NCBI GenBank assembly: GCA_021732415.1
Contig: JAKFVC010000068.1
Coordinates: 1-35,365, forward strand
Source: Planctomycetaceae bacterium
Lineage (GTDB): Bacteria > Planctomycetota > Planctomycetia > Planctomycetales > Planctomycetaceae
Reading direction: 5' to 3'
DNA: 35,365 nucleotides
The notes beneath the pieces were generated by a model. It ran no database searches. It worked only from the letters and a program-made list of their open reading frames with translations, and was not told where the DNA came from. Shown here one piece after another: positions 1-7,243 of the stretch. Position numbers and translations under genes: made by a program. Position 1 is the stretch's first letter. Each line of letters opens with the position of its first letter.

Positions 1-35
1 CCCCGGAGTACCAGGGCGAGGGGAGATTTTGTCAC
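1..35 (-). CDS. Possible start of the next nuo-operon gene (partial)
   Basis: Just after the nuoJ stop, the minus strand has an AAGGA motif followed six bases later by a GTG codon. An open frame then runs off the window edge (V-T-K-S-P-L-A-L-V-L-R). In most complex I operons nuoK follows nuoJ. The eleven visible residues do not look like a typical NuoK N-terminus, so no identity is assigned. The spacing and Shine-Dalgarno-like motif are the only support. Confidence 0.3.
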   Translation of the reverse strand, partial: MTKSPLALVLR

Positions 36-61
36 TGCGTTTCCTTGGATTAATGCGATAC

Positions 62-847
62 CTACGCCGCGGTGAGCTTTGCTGGATCTCGATTCACAAT
101 CAACACCGCACCCACAACCGCCACCAGCAGCAACATCCCGACGACTTCCACCGCCACATAATGTTCAAGGAACAACGTCCGCCCGAGACTATCCACGTGA
201 CCTTTATCCGGTCGAATGATTGATTCCGGCTGAGCCGCCAGCGATTTCGCCACGAGATCCGCACTGGGCAACGCAGCCATAGCAGCCCCCGCGTGACGTG
301 TATTTAATGGTTTCGATTCCTCGGTACAGGCATAGTGCAAAGTCCCTAGCAGCGTCCACGCCAGGATCACTCCGGCCGTGCAACTCAGCAACGGTTCACG
401 ACTATGCAGATCATACGGTGCCGCCCCATTCGGTTGGGCCAGCATGATGACGAACAGGAACGTCACGATAATGGCACCGGCATAAATAATAATCGTCGCC
501 GCCGACAGGAACTCGGCACCTTGTAACAGGTACAGTCCCGAATTCGACAGCAGCACCAGAGCAAACCACAACGCCGAAATCACCGGGTTGTGGCTGGCAA
601 TCATCAACACGGCCGAGATGATGCTCACGGCCGCGAGGAGATAAAACGTCAGTTCGTTCGTCTTATTCGGCAGGACATCGCCAAAGTTCGCGGCAATCAG
701 CACCAGCGAAATCGTGGCCAGCAGACTGCCCACAATCCGCGCGATCTTGTCGCTCGCATTGGTCCCGCGCGGGAGCAACAGGTAGACACCCAGCCCTCCC
801 AGCACGACCACAATCAGGCTGGACAATGTCAGTTCAAACTCGCCCAT
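62..847 (-). CDS. nuoJ: NADH-quinone oxidoreductase subunit J
   Basis: Membrane subunit of respiratory complex I, part of the proton-translocating arm. The 261-residue product has five predicted hydrophobic helices. The third carries the family signature around YAGAIIVTFLFVIML. The fourth and fifth helices are separated by an unusually long hydrophilic stretch of about 60 residues (from CTEESKPL to LFLEHYVAVEV). This makes the protein longer than the E. coli subunit of about 184 residues. The ATG lies 3 bases beyond the nuoI stop, so the two genes are almost certainly co-transcribed. Family identity rests on the helix pattern and the operon position after nuoI. Confidence 0.93.
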   Translation of the reverse strand: MGEFELTLSSLIVVVLGGLGVYLLLPRGTNASDKIARIVGSLLATISLVLIAANFGDVLPNKTNELTFYLLAAVSIISAVLMIASHNPVISALWFALVLLSNSGLYLLQGAEFLSAATIIIYAGAIIVTFLFVIMLAQPNGAAPYDLHSREPLLSCTAGVILAWTLLGTLHYACTEESKPLNTRHAGAAMAALPSADLVAKSLAAQPESIIRPDKGHVDSLGRTLFLEHYVAVEVVGMLLLVAVVGAVLIVNRDPAKLTAA

Positions 848-850
848 CGG

Positions 851-1405
851 TCAAGCCCCTTTCCCTGCGGCGTGACCGCCCTTGCTCTTCATTGGCTCGG
901 CAGCGATCGTCTGATCATAGACCGACAGCAGCTTCTCTTTGTCGAAGATCATCTCTTCGCGGCTGGCCCCGGTCAGATCAAACATCGAGGTCAACTCGAT
1001 GGCATCGACGGGGCACGCTTCTTCGCACATCCCGCAGAAGATGCACCGCAGCTCATCAATGACGAAGCTCTGCGGATACTTCTCGCGATCTTCCCACGGC
1101 GACTGCGTTCCGACGATATCGATACAGTGAGCCGGACAAGCCGTCGCACACATGAAGCAGGCCACGCATTTGACGCGACCTTCGTCATCTTTGTTGAGAC
1201 GATGCACGCCGCGGTAGATCAGCGGATTACCAAACTTCGGCCGCTCTTCCGGAAACTGCACGGTGAACGTGTCACCCTTCGCAGCTTTGAAGAAGTGGTT
1301 CAAAGTGATGGTCAGACCATCAATAATGGGGGTCAAGTACATCCGCCCGGTCCACCCGAGTTGCGGCTCTTCTACCCATTGAATGTTTGGATCGTTGGCT
1401 TGCAC
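851..1405 (-). CDS. nuoI: NADH-quinone oxidoreductase subunit I (two 4Fe-4S ferredoxin domain)
   Basis: Peripheral-arm subunit carrying the N6a and N6b clusters that pass electrons toward NuoB. Two classical 4Fe-4S motifs are visible: CVACFMCATACP and CIFCGMCEEACP, each CxxCxxCxxxCP. The product is 184 residues, normal for the family. The start is a GTG, preceded by GAGG with 9 bases of spacing. The upstream gap to nuoH contains a palindromic repeat pair. NuoI directly precedes nuoJ with almost no gap. Confidence 0.95.
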   Translation of the reverse strand: MQANDPNIQWVEEPQLGWTGRMYLTPIIDGLTITLNHFFKAAKGDTFTVQFPEERPKFGNPLIYRGVHRLNKDDEGRVKCVACFMCATACPAHCIDIVGTQSPWEDREKYPQSFVIDELRCIFCGMCEEACPVDAIELTSMFDLTGASREEMIFDKEKLLSVYDQTIAAEPMKSKGGHAAGKGA

Positions 1406-1420
1406 GACAGGTGCCCTCTA

Positions 1421-1495
1421 GTAGCCCAACTCTCTGAGTCGGGTCTCTTTTTATTCGTACTATTGCGAAGCACCCGACTCGGAGAGTCAGGCTAC
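1421..1495. repeat. Inverted pair of GTAGCCCGACTC-family palindromes
   Basis: Between nuoH and nuoI. A left arm at 1421-1444 (begins GTAGCCCAACTC, ends GAGTCGGGT) pairs with a right arm at 1472-1495; the 24-base arms differ at three positions. Each arm is itself an imperfect palindrome. The same family occurs at about 6521-6581, 8481-8577 and 28386-28409. Confidence 0.8.
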
Positions 1496-1502
1496 ATCAA
1501 AT

Positions 1503-2672
1503 TCAAACCTTGGCCAGAGCGTGCTGCGATGGCGCACCCTGAGGATTCACGTTCAGCATTCCATAAACAAAACAGGCCCCCAGCACCAACCAGGAAACCA
1601 CGGCCTTGGCGAGATACGCATCCTTCGCCAAAAACTCCTGCGAGACTGCCGAAGCCAGCAGATTCACCAGTCCGAGCGGAATCATGATCTTCCAGCCGAT
1701 CGCCATCAGTTGATCGTAGCGGAACCTTGGAAAACTCCAGCGAACCCACATGAAGAAGAATACGAGAACCAGCACTTTCGCCTGCAGAATCCCAATCCGC
1801 AGCAAGGCCCCGATCAACCCCACTTCATTCGCCGGGATGGCCGGAGCGATGTACCACAGATGCCAGCCGCCAAAATAGATGATCACCGCCATGAATGCGA
1901 CCGTGATCATATGCATGTATTCGGCCATCGCAAACATACCGAACTTCATCGCGGTATATTCCGTGTGATAACCGGCAACGAGTTCCTGTTCGCATTCGGG
2001 CAAGTCAAACGGCAACCGAGCCGCTTCAGCAAAACCGCTGATCAGGAAGACCGCAAATCCCAGCGGCTGCAGCATGACCCACCACCAGCCCGATTCGGCC
2101 TGGGCATCCATGATGGTTTCCATCCGCAACGAACCCGACAGCAGAATGGCCCCAATCAACGACAACCCGAGCGGTAACTCATAGCTCACGAGCTGAGCAC
2201 TCGACCGCAAGCCACCGAGAAAACTGTATTTGCTATTGGAGGCCCAGCCACCCAAGATCACGCCGTAGACACCCAAACTGCTAACGGCCAGGACAAACAA
2301 CAACCCAATATCCATCCCCGGAGCGATGGTCATCGCGATCGGAGCTTTCAGTCCCAGAATGGCCGGGAAGTAATACCCGACCGGCACCGTCGCAAACGCC
2401 AGCGTCGCCGACGCCAGGATCATCACAGGAGCCAGCAGGAAGATCGGCTTATGAGCCCCCGAGGGAATCAGCTCTTCCTTGAGGATGAACTTCAACCCGT
2501 CAGCAATCGGCTGCAGCAGTCCAAACGGACCGACGCGGTTCGGCCCCACGCGATCCTGAAAGAACGCAGCCGCGCGACGTTCGGCCAACACCAGGTACGC
2601 CACCGCACCCTGTATCGCACCGATCACGACCGCCATCTTAATGAGCGGCTCAATCCAGTCCTGTGAAAACAT
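1503..2672 (-). CDS. nuoH: NADH-quinone oxidoreductase subunit H
   Basis: Membrane subunit that joins the peripheral and membrane arms of complex I and forms part of the quinone pocket. The 389-residue, strongly hydrophobic product has at least eight membrane segments. Near residues 37-65 it shows the conserved stretch QDRVGPNRVGPFGLLQPIAD, and further on the acidic loop SGFAEAARLPFDLPECEQEL. Both are diagnostic for the NuoH/ND1 family. It is longer than E. coli NuoH (about 325), mainly at the C-terminus. The ATG has no clear Shine-Dalgarno sequence. It lies 72 bases after nuoG. Confidence 0.96.
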   Translation of the reverse strand: MFSQDWIEPLIKMAVVIGAIQGAVAYLVLAERRAAAFFQDRVGPNRVGPFGLLQPIADGLKFILKEELIPSGAHKPIFLLAPVMILASATLAFATVPVGYYFPAILGLKAPIAMTIAPGMDIGLLFVLAVSSLGVYGVILGGWASNSKYSFLGGLRSSAQLVSYELPLGLSLIGAILLSGSLRMETIMDAQAESGWWWVMLQPLGFAVFLISGFAEAARLPFDLPECEQELVAGYHTEYTAMKFGMFAMAEYMHMITVAFMAVIIYFGGWHLWYIAPAIPANEVGLIGALLRIGILQAKVLVLVFFFMWVRWSFPRFRYDQLMAIGWKIMIPLGLVNLLASAVSQEFLAKDAYLAKAVVSWLVLGACFVYGMLNVNPQGAPSQHALAKV

Positions 2673-2694
2673 AGTCCGACCAACTGTAAAAACT

Positions 2695-2715
2695 CCCTCC
2701 CGATATCCGGGAGGG
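2695..2715. repeat. Perfect 8-bp-stem palindrome between nuoG and nuoH
   Basis: CCCTCCCG, a five-base loop ATATC, then CGGGAGGG. This is a compact hairpin in the 72-base gap. There is no T-run, so it looks like a repeat or RNA-processing hairpin rather than a terminator. Confidence 0.6.
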
Positions 2716-2744
2716 CAGGGGATTCAAAATCTCTAGCTCAATGC

Positions 2745-4457
2745 TTACGACTCAACTTCGAGCATGTCTGACGCGACGGTCCGGAACGTCGGAATCGGAT
2801 GCGTTACCGTTCCCAACTGCGACGTGCGCGGCGATTTTTCACTACCAGTCACCAGATTCAAACCACCGTCCGGTACTCCGCTGGCTGATCGTGCGAAGAA
2901 CGGGATCTCCGCAGCCACTTCCGGCATAATCGCTGTCGGCTGATACAATCCACGTCGCCCTGCCAGATCACTAAAGATCTGACCGTCAATATGAGCCGCT
3001 TCAAACGGCTTCAACGCCCAGTCGGTCGCTTGAATCAAACCGGCATGATTGACGTAGCAACCACCCTTCTCAGCGAACGTCACGCCCGGCAAGACGAAGG
3101 TCGCCTTGCGAGCGATCGGTGACGGCGAGAAGTCCTGAACGATCTTCAGGCTGATATTGTCGATGCGGTTGGCGTCGGCTTCGTCATTCCAAGTCTCAGG
3201 ATAGAGACCGGTGATATAGGCACCCTTCCACCGTTTGGCATCTGCCTGAGCCAGGAATTGGTCCCAGGTCATGAAGTCAGCTTGGAAGTGCCTCAGGACT
3301 TCTTCCACACCGCGGCGATTCGGGCACTTTTCCGCACGAATCGTGAATCCCTTGGCGAAGACTTCGTCCTGCCCATCGACCGGGATCTTACCGAGGACCA
3401 GCGTCGCTTCCGGTGACAAGCCCTTGAAGTACTTACACAGCAGATACGCTTCTTCAACAGTCAGGAACGGCGAAACCACGGCGGCGATCGTCTTGCCACC
3501 CTGATGAGTCACCAAGTCCTGCAGGCAGCGCTGGATTTCCGTGATCGCAGCCGGCCAGTCGCAGTTTTCGAACTGATCGCGACCGCGCCGCTTGACTCCG
3601 CCAATGCGTTCTGGAGCATCAATGTATTGATTCTCAAACCGACCCTTATCGCACATCCACCATTCATTGGCGTTGGGATTGAAGCGCGGCTGAATGCGGT
3701 AGAGCTTGTCGTGATTCTCATGGAGTTGCACGCTGCAACCGGTGCTGCATTTCACGCAAACCGAGTCATGCGGTTCCATGAACCAGACACGCTGCTGATA
3801 CAGGAAGTCGCTCGAGCAGAGAGCCCCCACCGGGCACAGATCGTTTACATTGCCCGACAGGTGATTGTCGATCGGGAAGCCGGGGAAGATATCAATCGCA
3901 GCATGACTGCCGCGGTTGATAACTTGCAATTCAGCCTCGCCAGAAACTTCACGAGTAAACCGCACGCAGCGACTACACATGACGCAACGGTCGGCAAACA
4001 GGGTCACATGTTCGCCGAGTTCCTTACGATCACTCGTAAACGGCTTAATGTCTGCCTGACGTTCCTTGTGACCGAAGTTGAAATAGTAATCCTGCAGCCA
4101 GCATTCACCCGCTTGATCACAGATGGGACAGTCGACCGGATGGTCGAGCAAGATCCCTTCCTGCACGAACTGCTGGTTCGCTTTGACCTTGGGACTGTTG
4201 GTGATGATGACCGTGCCATCCTTGACCGGGGTCTGACAGCCGGGGACCAGCTTCGGCACCATTTCGACCTTGCCGGTGTCTTTATTCTTCTGGCCGGTTT
4301 CGATGAGACACATACGGCAACTGGCCACCACCGACAAACCGGGATGCCAGCAGTAGAACGGAATGGTCACGCCAGCCCGGTCCGCCGCTTGAATGCAATT
4401 CAGTTTTTCGTCGTCGCCGATCTGAACGTCGCGACCGTCGACAGTGATGACTGCCAT
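2745..4457 (-). CDS. nuoG: NADH-quinone oxidoreductase subunit G, short form
   Basis: Large Fe-S subunit of the NADH-dehydrogenase module. From the N-terminus it shows the 2Fe-2S ligands (FYCWHPG...SCRMC...GC), the His/Cys cluster motif HPVDCPICDQAGEC, the next cluster CVMCSRC with distal NDLCPVGAL, and then CVKCSTGC followed by exactly 27 residues and a Cys. The last pattern, CxxCxxxCx27C, is the N7 ligand set found only in some bacteria. The start was moved to an internal ATG (MAVITVDGRDVQ) because the family begins there and a GGAG motif lies 11 bases upstream; this gives 570 residues. E. coli and Thermus NuoG are about 780-910, so much of the molybdopterin-oxidoreductase-like C-terminal part is absent or reduced. 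Confidence 0.94.
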   Translation of the reverse strand: MAVITVDGRDVQIGDDEKLNCIQAADRAGVTIPFYCWHPGLSVVASCRMCLIETGQKNKDTGKVEMVPKLVPGCQTPVKDGTVIITNSPKVKANQQFVQEGILLDHPVDCPICDQAGECWLQDYYFNFGHKERQADIKPFTSDRKELGEHVTLFADRCVMCSRCVRFTREVSGEAELQVINRGSHAAIDIFPGFPIDNHLSGNVNDLCPVGALCSSDFLYQQRVWFMEPHDSVCVKCSTGCSVQLHENHDKLYRIQPRFNPNANEWWMCDKGRFENQYIDAPERIGGVKRRGRDQFENCDWPAAITEIQRCLQDLVTHQGGKTIAAVVSPFLTVEEAYLLCKYFKGLSPEATLVLGKIPVDGQDEVFAKGFTIRAEKCPNRRGVEEVLRHFQADFMTWDQFLAQADAKRWKGAYITGLYPETWNDEADANRIDNISLKIVQDFSPSPIARKATFVLPGVTFAEKGGCYVNHAGLIQATDWALKPFEAAHIDGQIFSDLAGRRGLYQPTAIMPEVAAEIPFFARSASGVPDGGLNLVTGSEKSPRTSQLGTVTHPIPTFRTVASDMLEVES

Positions 4458-4543
4458 GTTTTCAAATTCTCCACTCGTCGAGACCTTCTCGGTCCAACGA
4501 ATATTCCTCAATTAGATTCTCGTGTTCGATTCTGATTAGGCGA

Positions 4544-4879
4544 CTAGGTCTCTGTCAGCATCCCCACGAGCTTCGACACGACTTCTTGTAATTTCTGATT
4601 CTTGATTCGACCGGCGCGATATTGAATCAAACTCTCATTTGCAGAGAACAGAACATTGGTTCGAATGACGCTCTGACGCTGAATCGAACCGATCTCAAAA
4701 TCCGCTTCCTGCAATTGAACTGCGTATTTATCAGCAATTTGCTGCGAAGTTACTTGGCACAACAAGACCCGATTTCCCTCTAACTGAGCAACAACTAACG
4801 TCGGTCGACGTTTGGATGAACTCAGATCGTCATAAGGGAAATCAGCGACAACAACGTCACCTCTTACAAATGTGCCCAT
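4544..4879 (-). CDS. PemK/MazF-family toxin (probable mRNA endoribonuclease)
   Basis: The 111-residue product begins RGDVVVADFPYDDLSSSKRR followed by PTLVV, the typical N-terminal strand and RP motif of PemK/MazF toxins. It continues with LLCQVTSQ, which corresponds to the conserved threonine region. Members of this family cleave single-stranded RNA; that activity is inferred from the family. Its ATG overlaps the end of the antitoxin gene by 16 bases, the usual toxin-antitoxin arrangement that couples translation. The pair sits inside the complex I operon between nuoF and nuoG, and its DNA looks more AT-rich than its neighbours. It ends 86 bases before the nuoG start. Confidence 0.85.
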   Translation of the reverse strand: MGTFVRGDVVVADFPYDDLSSSKRRPTLVVAQLEGNRVLLCQVTSQQIADKYAVQLQEADFEIGSIQRQSVIRTNVLFSANESLIQYRAGRIKNQKLQEVVSKLVGMLTET

Positions 4880-5118
4880 GCAGCATCCTCATCAGTGCTG
4901 TCCCAAGATTCATCCAATACCGGCTTCACCGCTTTCAATATATCTGCGTCGGTGACATCGTTGTCCCAACCCAACTTGACATCAGGGCGAGAGGCCAGAA
5001 ACGCGACCAAATCTCGCACTACATTTAACTGATTAACCGGCAACCTGCTCAATTCGCCGGCAATTTGATCAATCAATTCAGAACTGGATGTGTTCTCATC
5101 ACCTGTTTTTACAATCAT
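4864..5118 (-). CDS. Antitoxin partner of the PemK/MazF-like toxin
   Basis: The 84-residue acidic product lies immediately upstream of the toxin and overlaps it by 16 bases. A helical region (ELIDQIAGELSRLPVNQLNV then VRDLVAFLAS) resembles the DUF2281-like N-terminus of small antitoxins. It ends with a Trp-rich acidic tail, ESWDSTDEDAAWAHL, which probably wraps the toxin. There is no obvious ribbon-helix-helix or AbrB DNA-binding motif, so autoregulation is uncertain. The start is 14 bases after the nuoF stop, so it is probably also translated from the nuo transcript. The antitoxin role is inferred from position and size. Confidence 0.75.
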   Translation of the reverse strand: MIVKTGDENTSSSELIDQIAGELSRLPVNQLNVVRDLVAFLASRPDVKLGWDNDVTDADILKAVKPVLDESWDSTDEDAAWAHL

Positions 5119-5132
5119 AGTGACACGCTACT

Positions 5133-6494
5133 TTAATGTGCCCCAAGGCCAATCACTTCCAACGCTTCCACCGGCTGAGCATTCGCCCAACCGTTGGGAT
5201 TTGTCCGCTTGATATAGTCTTCAAATTCTCCACGGAACTTCTTCAAGGCATTCTTGATCGGCCAGGCGGCACCGTCTGCCAGTCCGCAGATTGTGGTACC
5301 CGGCATGATCCCGATGGAGTCACCAATCGTTTGTAATAAATCGAGATCTTTCAGACGCCCCTTACCCTGCTTGATGCGGTAGAGGATCCGTTCTGACCAG
5401 CTTGTTCCTTCGCGACACGGGGTGCATTGTCCGCACGATTCGTGAGCGAAGAACCGGCAGGAGTTGTGCAGGAAATCGACCATCGAGACGGTCTCGTCGA
5501 GGACGACAACCGCAGCTGTTCCCAGCCCCAGGCAACCCGCTTTACCGGGGCCAGCGAAGTCGAGTTTCGTGTCCCATTCGGATTCCGCCAGCAAGCCCAT
5601 GCTGATGCCGCCGGGAATCGCCGCCTTGCCTTTGCGACCCTTCCAGACTCCCCCGCCGTAGCGCTCCACCAGTTCGCGACACGTCACGCCGAGCGGCATT
5701 TCGTAGCAGCCGGGCTTTTCGATATGACCACTGATGCAATAGAGCTTCGGGCCATAGCTGCCGGGATCGCGCGGGTTGTTCGGATCGGCCGGGATGCCCA
5801 TCGATTTGAACCAGTCGACACCGCGATTGACGATGTGCGGGACGCAGGCCAGGGTCTCGATGTTGTTGACGACGGTCGGCTTCTTGAATGCACCTTCGAT
5901 GGCAGGGAAGGGGGGCTTAATCCGCGGCCAGGCGCGCTTGCCTTCCAGGCTTTCAATCAGACCAGTCTCTTCGCCACAGATATAGGCTGCCGCACCACGG
6001 TGCATATAAATGTTGAGCGAAAACCCCTTGCCGAAGCAGTTGTCGCCGAGATAGCCCTTGGCGTAACACTCGTCGATCGCCTGTTGCAGACGACGGTAAG
6101 CAGTGGGGTATTCGTATCGCAGATAAAGGTATGCGGTCGTTGCCTTGGTGGCGTAACAACCGATCATGATCCCTTCGATGACCTGATGCGGATCTTGCTC
6201 CATCAGGATGCGGTTGTTGAATGTGCCGGGCTCGCTCTCGTCGGCGTTGATGCACATGTAAAAGGGGCCGGGATGATTCTGCGGCAGGAAGCTCCACTTC
6301 AGGCCACAGGGGAAACCGGCGCCGCCTCGTCCGCGCAGACCCGAAGCTTTAACAAGATCGACCACCTGCACGGGGGACATCTCGCCCAGGACTTTGCGAA
6401 TCGCCTGATAGCCACCGCTCGCTTCATAAACAGGCAGCGTGTGGCTGTCCGGCTTATGGATGTTGGCGGTCAGTACGGGTTCAAATTCAGCCAC
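5133..6494 (-). CDS. nuoF: NADH-quinone oxidoreductase subunit F (NADH/FMN-binding)
   Basis: Catalytic entry subunit: binds NADH and FMN and carries the N3 4Fe-4S cluster. It shows the flavin/NADH glycine-rich stretch GLRGRGGAGFPCGLKWSF, a second site around YICGEETGLIESLEG, and cluster ligands SCGQCTPCREGT with the distal Cys in TTICGLADGAAWP. Length 453 is normal. The start is GTG with a GGAAG motif 8 bases upstream; the nearby ATG at 6501 is out of frame and closes after a few codons. The gene is followed after 14 bases by the antitoxin gene. Confidence 0.96.
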   Translation of the reverse strand: MAEFEPVLTANIHKPDSHTLPVYEASGGYQAIRKVLGEMSPVQVVDLVKASGLRGRGGAGFPCGLKWSFLPQNHPGPFYMCINADESEPGTFNNRILMEQDPHQVIEGIMIGCYATKATTAYLYLRYEYPTAYRRLQQAIDECYAKGYLGDNCFGKGFSLNIYMHRGAAAYICGEETGLIESLEGKRAWPRIKPPFPAIEGAFKKPTVVNNIETLACVPHIVNRGVDWFKSMGIPADPNNPRDPGSYGPKLYCISGHIEKPGCYEMPLGVTCRELVERYGGGVWKGRKGKAAIPGGISMGLLAESEWDTKLDFAGPGKAGCLGLGTAAVVVLDETVSMVDFLHNSCRFFAHESCGQCTPCREGTSWSERILYRIKQGKGRLKDLDLLQTIGDSIGIMPGTTICGLADGAAWPIKNALKKFRGEFEDYIKRTNPNGWANAQPVEALEVIGLGAH

Positions 6495-6520
6495 GGTTCA
6501 TGCTTCCGAATTTTTTTAAT

Positions 6521-6581
6521 GGCCTGACTCATTGAGTCGGGATTATTGACTTCAACCACAAACCCAACTCACAGAGTCGGA
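6521..6581. repeat. GACTC...GAGTCGG repeat pair overlapping the 3' end of nuoE
   Basis: The left arm at 6521-6541 (GGCCTGACTCATTGAGTCGG) and the right arm at about 6562-6581 belong to the same family as the copies at 1421 and 8481. The right arm runs into nuoE, encoding its last residues (P-T-L) and the TGA stop. Confidence 0.7.
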
Positions 6582-7108
6582 ATCGCCGTCCCATTGGCCT
6601 GCTGTTCCGCCTGCGACTTCAACATCGCACAAATCTCATCCACCTGGTCCAGCGAGACGCTCTTATAAACTTGCTCGTTCGCCAGCACGGCTGGAGCAAA
6701 GTCACACAAACCCAGGCATTCCCCAAATTCGAGCGTGATCTTACCGTCTTCGGTCGTGCCACCGGGATGGACATGCAACTTGTCGCACATCTTCTCGAGA
6801 ACTTCTTCAGCACCACGCAAGGCACAACTGATGGATCGACAAACCCAAGCGCGGACGTATCCCCCCTGCTCGTGCTTGAAGAACCCATAGAACGTCAGGG
6901 TGTCATAAATCTGAGCCGGCGACAGTTCCAGCAGCTTGGCGATCTCAGGAATCGCCGCCATCGGCACATGACGCAGCTTCGCGTTCACCATGTGCAAAGC
7001 GGGCAACGTGATCGCCTGCCGCGTCGGATAGCGGGGAAACAAAGCCTGAATCGCAGCCACCATATCGGGCGTTAAGACAGGAGTAGTCGGTGCAGTAACG
7101 GTGGTCAT
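6569..7108 (-). CDS. nuoE: NADH-quinone oxidoreductase subunit E (2Fe-2S)
   Basis: Thioredoxin-like 2Fe-2S subunit (cluster N1a) that pairs with NuoF. Ligands are visible as CRSISC (Cx4C) and CLGLC (Cx3C), the family spacing. The N-terminal helical region (YPTRQAITLPALHMVNAKL) is also typical. Length 179 is normal. The ATG start fits the family. The last three codons and the stop fall in a dispersed palindromic repeat, so the C-terminus was probably set by repeat insertion. The 74-base gap to nuoF is mostly that repeat. Confidence 0.95.
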   Translation of the reverse strand: MTTVTAPTTPVLTPDMVAAIQALFPRYPTRQAITLPALHMVNAKLRHVPMAAIPEIAKLLELSPAQIYDTLTFYGFFKHEQGGYVRAWVCRSISCALRGAEEVLEKMCDKLHVHPGGTTEDGKITLEFGECLGLCDFAPAVLANEQVYKSVSLDQVDEICAMLKSQAEQQANGTAIPTL

Positions 7109-7152
7109 GTTTCAGAGTTCTGTGACTCGTGTTGTGTAAATATCTAATGACT

Positions 7153-7240
7153 AATGACTAATGACTAAATCCTAATGACTAAAAAGACGGCTGCCAAATC
7201 TTCACTCCTTTTAGACATTAGGATTTAGACATTAGACATT
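7153..7240. repeat. 32-bp imperfect inverted repeat built from AATGACTA units
   Basis: Between nuoD and nuoE. The left arm 7153-7184 is made of tandem AATGACTA-like units. The right arm 7209-7240 is its reverse complement except at three positions, each at the same place in the unit (GACTA against GTCTA). A long hairpin could form in the 135-base gap. Confidence 0.8.
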
Positions 7241-7243
7241 TCC

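Noticed and set aside
1421-1495. Palindrome pair considered as a rho-independent terminator
   Set aside because: There is no proper T-run after the stem, the genes continue in the same operon, and the same sequence recurs at other sites, so a dispersed repeat fits better.
3504-4535. A 343-codon open frame on the plus strand
   Set aside because: Antisense shadow of nuoG, whose Fe-S motifs prove the minus strand is coding.
5427-6527. A 366-codon open frame on the plus strand
   Set aside because: Antisense shadow of nuoF with no recognisable domain.
7141-7184. Tandem TAATGACTAATGAC units considered as a CRISPR array
   Set aside because: Units are under ten bases with no spacers; they form one arm of an inverted repeat.
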